From an uncultured Bacteroidota bacterium (GTDB lineage: Bacteria; Bacteroidota; Bacteroidia; Bacteroidales; WCHB1-69), in assembly GCA_902774175.1 (NCBI GenBank), contig CACYHG010000001.1, positions 54,575-118,574 on the forward strand: a stretch of DNA of 64,000 bases, read 5' to 3'. Within the stretch, counting starts at the first letter, position 1, and each line of letters opens with the position of its first letter. The notes beneath the pieces are model-generated. The model was not told the origin of the DNA. It saw only the letters and a list, made by a program, of their open reading frames with translations, and did no database searches. The position numbers and the translations under genes are program-made. Below are positions 61,003-64,000 of this stretch, in pieces.

Positions 61003-61758
61003 CTATATATGTTCCTCCACCCCCCTGAAATGCACATTCAGCTCATGGAGATGCTCCAACAGCGTGCCGAGGGGTGTGCCTTCGGTCATCTTAGCAAAAG
61101 CATTAACATCCTTGGGGAAACACTTGCCACCGTAGCCGAACTTGCCATCGGGACCCGGCACATAGGTGTGCGTGTCGTTGATATAGCCCGAGAGCAGAAC
61201 GCCCGTATGCACCTTGCGCCAGTCGGCACCCATTTGCTCACAGTATTCGCGGCAGGCGTTGAAGTAGGTGACCTTATAGGCACCGAACACATTGTGCATG
61301 TACTTGGTCAGCTCCGCCTCCAACGGGGTCATGACGGTGAACTTTTTGCCCACAAAAATCTTGGTGAGCAGTTCGTGTGCACCAGTGAACACCATTGTCT
61401 GCTTCTTGAAATCCTCTATGTGGGTGCGCTCAGTGAGGAACTCGGGCATATAGTGCACCTTGTGTCCCGTCTCGCGCGAAAGGCGGTCGCTGGTGCCGGG
61501 CAGAATGGTGGTGCGGACAAACACAGGCACATCCGGGAGCTTTTTGATCAGCTCCGTCATCAGGCGGAGGTCCTGCGTGCCGTCGTCCTCCGTAGGGACA
61601 TGAATCTGCAGGAATGCAATATCCACATTGCTCAAATCATCATTATATCCCTTGGGAGGGTCGCTGATGAAAAGTTTGCACTCCGGGTTGTTGTTTTCCA
61701 ACCAATCCTTTAAAGCTCCACCCACGAAGCCGCATCCGATAATTCCAACGTTGATCAT
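61003..61758 (-). CDS. Short UDP-glucose/GDP-mannose dehydrogenase-like protein, copy 3
   Basis: 251 residues, near-identical to copies 1 and 2, with N-terminal VGIIGCGFVGGALKD and catalytic-Cys GGKCFPKD; no C-terminal UDP-binding domain. It is the only copy placed next to an enzyme using its likely product (the UDP-GlcA epimerase 94 bp downstream), so this may be the ancestral functional context. Upstream lies an ATPase gene fragment. Confidence 0.8.
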   Translation of the reverse strand: MINVGIIGCGFVGGALKDWLENNNPECKLFISDPPKGYNDDLSNVDIAFLQIHVPTEDDGTQDLRLMTELIKKLPDVPVFVRTTILPGTSDRLSRETGHKVHYMPEFLTERTHIEDFKKQTMVFTGAHELLTKIFVGKKFTVMTPLEAELTKYMHNVFGAYKVTYFNACREYCEQMGADWRKVHTGVLLSGYINDTHTYVPGPDGKFGYGGKCFPKDVNAFAKMTEGTPLGTLLEHLHELNVHFRGVEEHI

Positions 61759-61896
61759 TGTTTTTTATGTTTGATTAAGTTCAAGGTGTTACCTATTTCA
61801 ATTATGGTAACCTCTAAAATTAACTTATTTTCCTGTTTCGTCGCAGCTGGCAGCCGAGGTTATTAAACCGCCAGACCGCAACGGTATTTTTTTAAT

Positions 61897-62064
61897 TCAG
61901 ACACCTGTGGCATAGAAGTCAAACTTGTCCTTGAAGAAACTGCGAATCAGGAAAGTCTTGCCCACACGTCTGCGCCCATATACCGCCACAAACTCGCTTC
62001 GTCCCGACTGCATATAGTCTGAAAGTTTTTCCAATTCTCGTTTCCTGCCTATTATCTTTTCCAT
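61897..62064 (-). pseudogene. N-terminal fragment of an AAA ATPase
   Basis: A 55-codon frame starting MEKIIGRKRELEKL contains a clean Walker A, VYGRRRVGKTF (28-38), followed by LIRSFFKDKF, then stops. Full-length members of this Bacteroidetes ATPase family are about 350-500 residues long. It is a remnant of a second ATPase gene and is not the same subfamily as 26888-27952 (GRRRVGKT versus PRRFGKSS). Confidence 0.85.
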
Positions 62065-62341
62065 CTACTAAAATAGCATCTATTTATATTAAATAGATAT
62101 AAATCATTATTTTATAAAAAATATATCTTGCGAAAACAGCTGATTTTTCACAAACTTTCGCCAATTATATTCCCGTTTCTTCGTCCAACTCTCAACTGCA
62201 ACTTTGGTTAAATATTTTGAACCCCCTTAAATGTATGCAGTGATGCACATTTCTCCTCGCAATACTGCGGTACAGTGGTGTGTTAATTTTTTAAAGTGGA
62301 TTCAAATTTGAACACTTGAAAACACCTCGCTTACACGTCTT
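62065..62341. other. 277-bp AT-rich spacer
   Basis: No gene, hairpin or promoter that I can support. A short inverted word (aagtggattcaaatttgaacactt, about 62295-62318) lies near the end of the DUF4062 gene and might act as a weak terminator. Confidence 0.4.
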
Positions 62342-63358
62342 TCAAACTCGTTTTTTTTTCTTTTCCGCAATTTCAGCGATAGTTGTGTCTCTCTTTATTG
62401 CTTTCAACCGCATAAGCGAATTCTTTCCCCAAGGCGTAAGAGACCAATAAATATTAGTATCAGTAGCGGAATGAGTTCTGGTACTCTCACGAACGAGTCC
62501 TAATGCCAGCAATTGAACCTTGATGTTCTGAAAATGGTCTTCATAAATCAGCCATGAGCCAAAACTATCTTTATAATGAACTTTGAAATACTCATCCAAG
62601 GCATTCTTTAGATTGACTTCAGAGCACTCCACTATCATTAAGGGAGCTAATAAAGAAATAAGATCGTTCCAAGTGAAAATGACTTCCTCCGTATCATCCA
62701 TGATAGAATAAAAGGATACAGATATTTCATCCTCACCTTGCGCCAGATTTTCAATCCCCTCTGGTCCATTCTCATCATATTGACGAACTATTTTGGTCAG
62801 GTTATCAATTTCCTTACGCAACTTCACGATTTCCGCATTTGCTTCTGAAGAAGCAGACTGATCCCCTTTTACCCATCCGATGCGCGGCTTCGTCTTAATG
62901 AGATTGCTAAGACTCAACACCACTTGCGAGGCAAGATCATCTCCGTTTCTCCAGAATTTGCAGAGTCGCTTCTTTACGTTTCCCAAAAAATCATTAAGTT
63001 TCTGTTCAACATCGGGATCAGACTCGGTCTTGCTTTTAGGTAACGATGAAATGTCATTGTGCAGAAACGCGATAATGGGAACGCCCACAGATACAGCATA
63101 CTCATACTCTTTTTGCGTATAGCTCTTCCCAGAAGTCTCATCAATAGTGCCATATCGTCCTCCTACAATGAGCACATAATAATCGCATTCTTCTATCAAA
63201 TTCTTGATTACATCCCACTGGCTCTCGTCCGAAGCATTGAAATACTCCATCCCTATCGGGAAGCAGTTCATCTGGATTAAAACCTCCATTACCGCCCTCC
63301 GCTCTTCCTGAAGATCTTCATAGGTGGAACTTACAAATACCTGGTATTTCTTATCCAT
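62342..63358 (-). CDS. DUF4062 (TIR-like/STALD-type) protein
   Basis: 338 residues. The N-terminal DUF4062 domain is plain: YQVFVSSTYEDLQEERRAVMEVL (about 5-27), IEECDYYVLIVGGRYGTID (about 55-73), SYTQKEYEYAVSVGVPIIAFLH (about 79-100). It is followed by a coiled stretch (about 172-196) and a C-terminal winged-helix-like part (about 225-330). DUF4062 is related to TIR domains and occurs as the sensor/effector module of many defence proteins. Here it stands alone near the SIR2 gene. Confidence 0.8.
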   Translation of the reverse strand: MDKKYQVFVSSTYEDLQEERRAVMEVLIQMNCFPIGMEYFNASDESQWDVIKNLIEECDYYVLIVGGRYGTIDETSGKSYTQKEYEYAVSVGVPIIAFLHNDISSLPKSKTESDPDVEQKLNDFLGNVKKRLCKFWRNGDDLASQVVLSLSNLIKTKPRIGWVKGDQSASSEANAEIVKLRKEIDNLTKIVRQYDENGPEGIENLAQGEDEISVSFYSIMDDTEEVIFTWNDLISLLAPLMIVECSEVNLKNALDEYFKVHYKDSFGSWLIYEDHFQNIKVQLLALGLVRESTRTHSATDTNIYWSLTPWGKNSLMRLKAIKRDTTIAEIAEKKKKRV

Positions 63359-63678
63359 TTAATTTTATTTCAAAAAATTAACAACACTGAAGCAGAGCAA
63401 TGGGTCACTCGTTTACCTTACATCTATGAACCTTCTTTAAAACCACCCTTTTGTTATCAGCCTACCCGAACAGGACGAATTGTCCGAAGTTGGACGCGGA
63501 TTTCTGCAACCCTGAAATAATAAATATAATTAATTTTCATGAAAAATGTTTCAGGGTTACAGTTTCTCCGCGAAGTCCAAAGGTATTAGGGGGTGTTGTT
63601 ATTTTAAAGTGGAAACATTAATTAGTTTAGAGTTGAGAGTTAATAGTTTAGAATTTATAGTCAGCTAAAAGTTGAAAG
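63359..63678. other. 320-bp spacer with large inverted repeat and AT-rich repeats
   Basis: No gene seen. Left arm 63492-63517 and right arm 63549-63578 form an imperfect inverted repeat (ggac..gcgg..ctg-aaccctgaaa) that could fold into a long hairpin, perhaps a terminator. Then 63615-63675 carries the ttagagttgagagttaatag repeat family. Confidence 0.5.
63492..63578. repeat. Imperfect inverted repeat of about 26-30 bp arms
   Basis: Arms share ggac, gcgg and ctgYaaccctgaaa in inverse orientation around a 31-bp AT-rich loop. Could be a bidirectional terminator or a MITE-like remnant; the ccctgaaa word also occurs in the 11.8-kb array. Confidence 0.55.
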
Positions 63679-63960
63679 TTAGTTGTCATTACGCAGAATA
63701 CCCTGCAGCGTGGCGGCACGAGTCCTGTAAAATTTCCCGTCAACAGCACGCATTCGAGTGGGGGGACAAATTGTCCCCCACCTTGATTTCAGTTCGGGGT
63801 CGCGCTTGAGCATCTTCTTGATATAATCCTTTGGATCTGCACTTTCCGTCAGCACCTGCACTATGTCGTTCACGGAGAAGTAGTACTCCTCGGCATCAGC
63901 ATCCCACACGATGCGTACATTCACGCCTTCAAACGCGAAAGCCACAGTGGCAAACGACAT
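63679..63960 (-). pseudogene. BRO-N/DinD-like protein fragment
   Basis: From ATG 63960 (MSFATVAFAFEGVNVRIVW) the 93-residue frame follows the BRO-N/DNA-damage-inducible protein D pattern: YYFSVNDIVQVLTESADPKDYIKKMLKRDPE, then VDGKFYRTRAATLQGILR, and stops abruptly. Full proteins are about 200-290 residues long. An in-frame ATG at 63981 and an open frame to the window edge also exist, so a longer N-terminus is possible. Probably a truncated phage-antirepressor-type gene. Confidence 0.65.
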
Positions 63961-64000
63961 GAGGGCAACAGTAAAGACCACAGCAATGACAAGGTAAAAA

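Overview
The window comes from a Bacteroidales-type anaerobe. Three things point there: a lysine-fermentation gene set of the kind found in Porphyromonas/Odoribacter-like bacteria, promoters of the TAnnTTTG type, and Bacteroidetes-style polysaccharide genes with TupA-like and sugar-transfer-associated ATP-grasp proteins. Every gene I can support, about 60, lies on the minus strand, so the window is read biologically from right to left. By eye the base composition is mosaic: the left 12 kb are GC-richer, while roughly 13-15 kb and 33-60 kb are AT-rich, as expected for exchanged surface-polysaccharide genes.

Left end (1-3964): atoD, kal, kce, kdd and the start of kamA. These belong to the pathway lysine -> beta-lysine -> 3,5-diaminohexanoate -> 3-keto-5-aminohexanoate -> 3-aminobutyryl-CoA -> crotonyl-CoA/butyrate. 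They follow the capsule export genes with a 16-bp gap.

Polysaccharide locus A (3981 to about 26761): two DegT aminotransferases, a polymerase (Wzy), a flippase (Wzx), a YdjC deacetylase, two ATP-grasp proteins, two GT4 transferases, an initiating sugar phosphotransferase, a DapDC-like decarboxylase with an adjacent ATP-grasp, gmd/fcl (GDP-fucose), a WbpD-like acetyltransferase, a CapD/PglF dehydratase, and the export set Wza/Wzc/CpsB. An AAA ATPase gene and an AlbA_2 regulator (26888-29747) separate locus A from locus B.

Polysaccharide locus B (29875-50938): a second initiating transferase, GT2 and GT4 transferases, a short UDP-glucose dehydrogenase-like gene, a second Wzy and a second Wzx, six more ATP-grasp ligase-like genes, two CapA-like and two YdjC-like proteins, LicD with a TagD-like cytidylyltransferase, a GNAT enzyme, and an opine-dehydrogenase-like (LOR/SDH) gene. 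Nine ATP-grasp genes in about 33 kb suggest glycans heavily decorated with amino acids or short peptides.

Right end (about 50.9-63.96 kb): a patchwork of defence-like cargo between duplicated sugar genes. It holds a Panacea (DUF4065) antitoxin/RelE-like toxin pair, a second LOR/SDH copy, a truncated rmlA, an unfamiliar three-gene cassette (TIGR04255-like, metallo-beta-lactamase fold, DUF4145), two more copies of the short ugd, a SIR2-TPR protein, a UDP-glucuronate-epimerase-like gene, an ATPase fragment, a DUF4062 protein and a BRO-N fragment. The repeated ugd (x3) and LOR/SDH (x2 plus one relic) genes look like recombination anchors along which modules have been exchanged.
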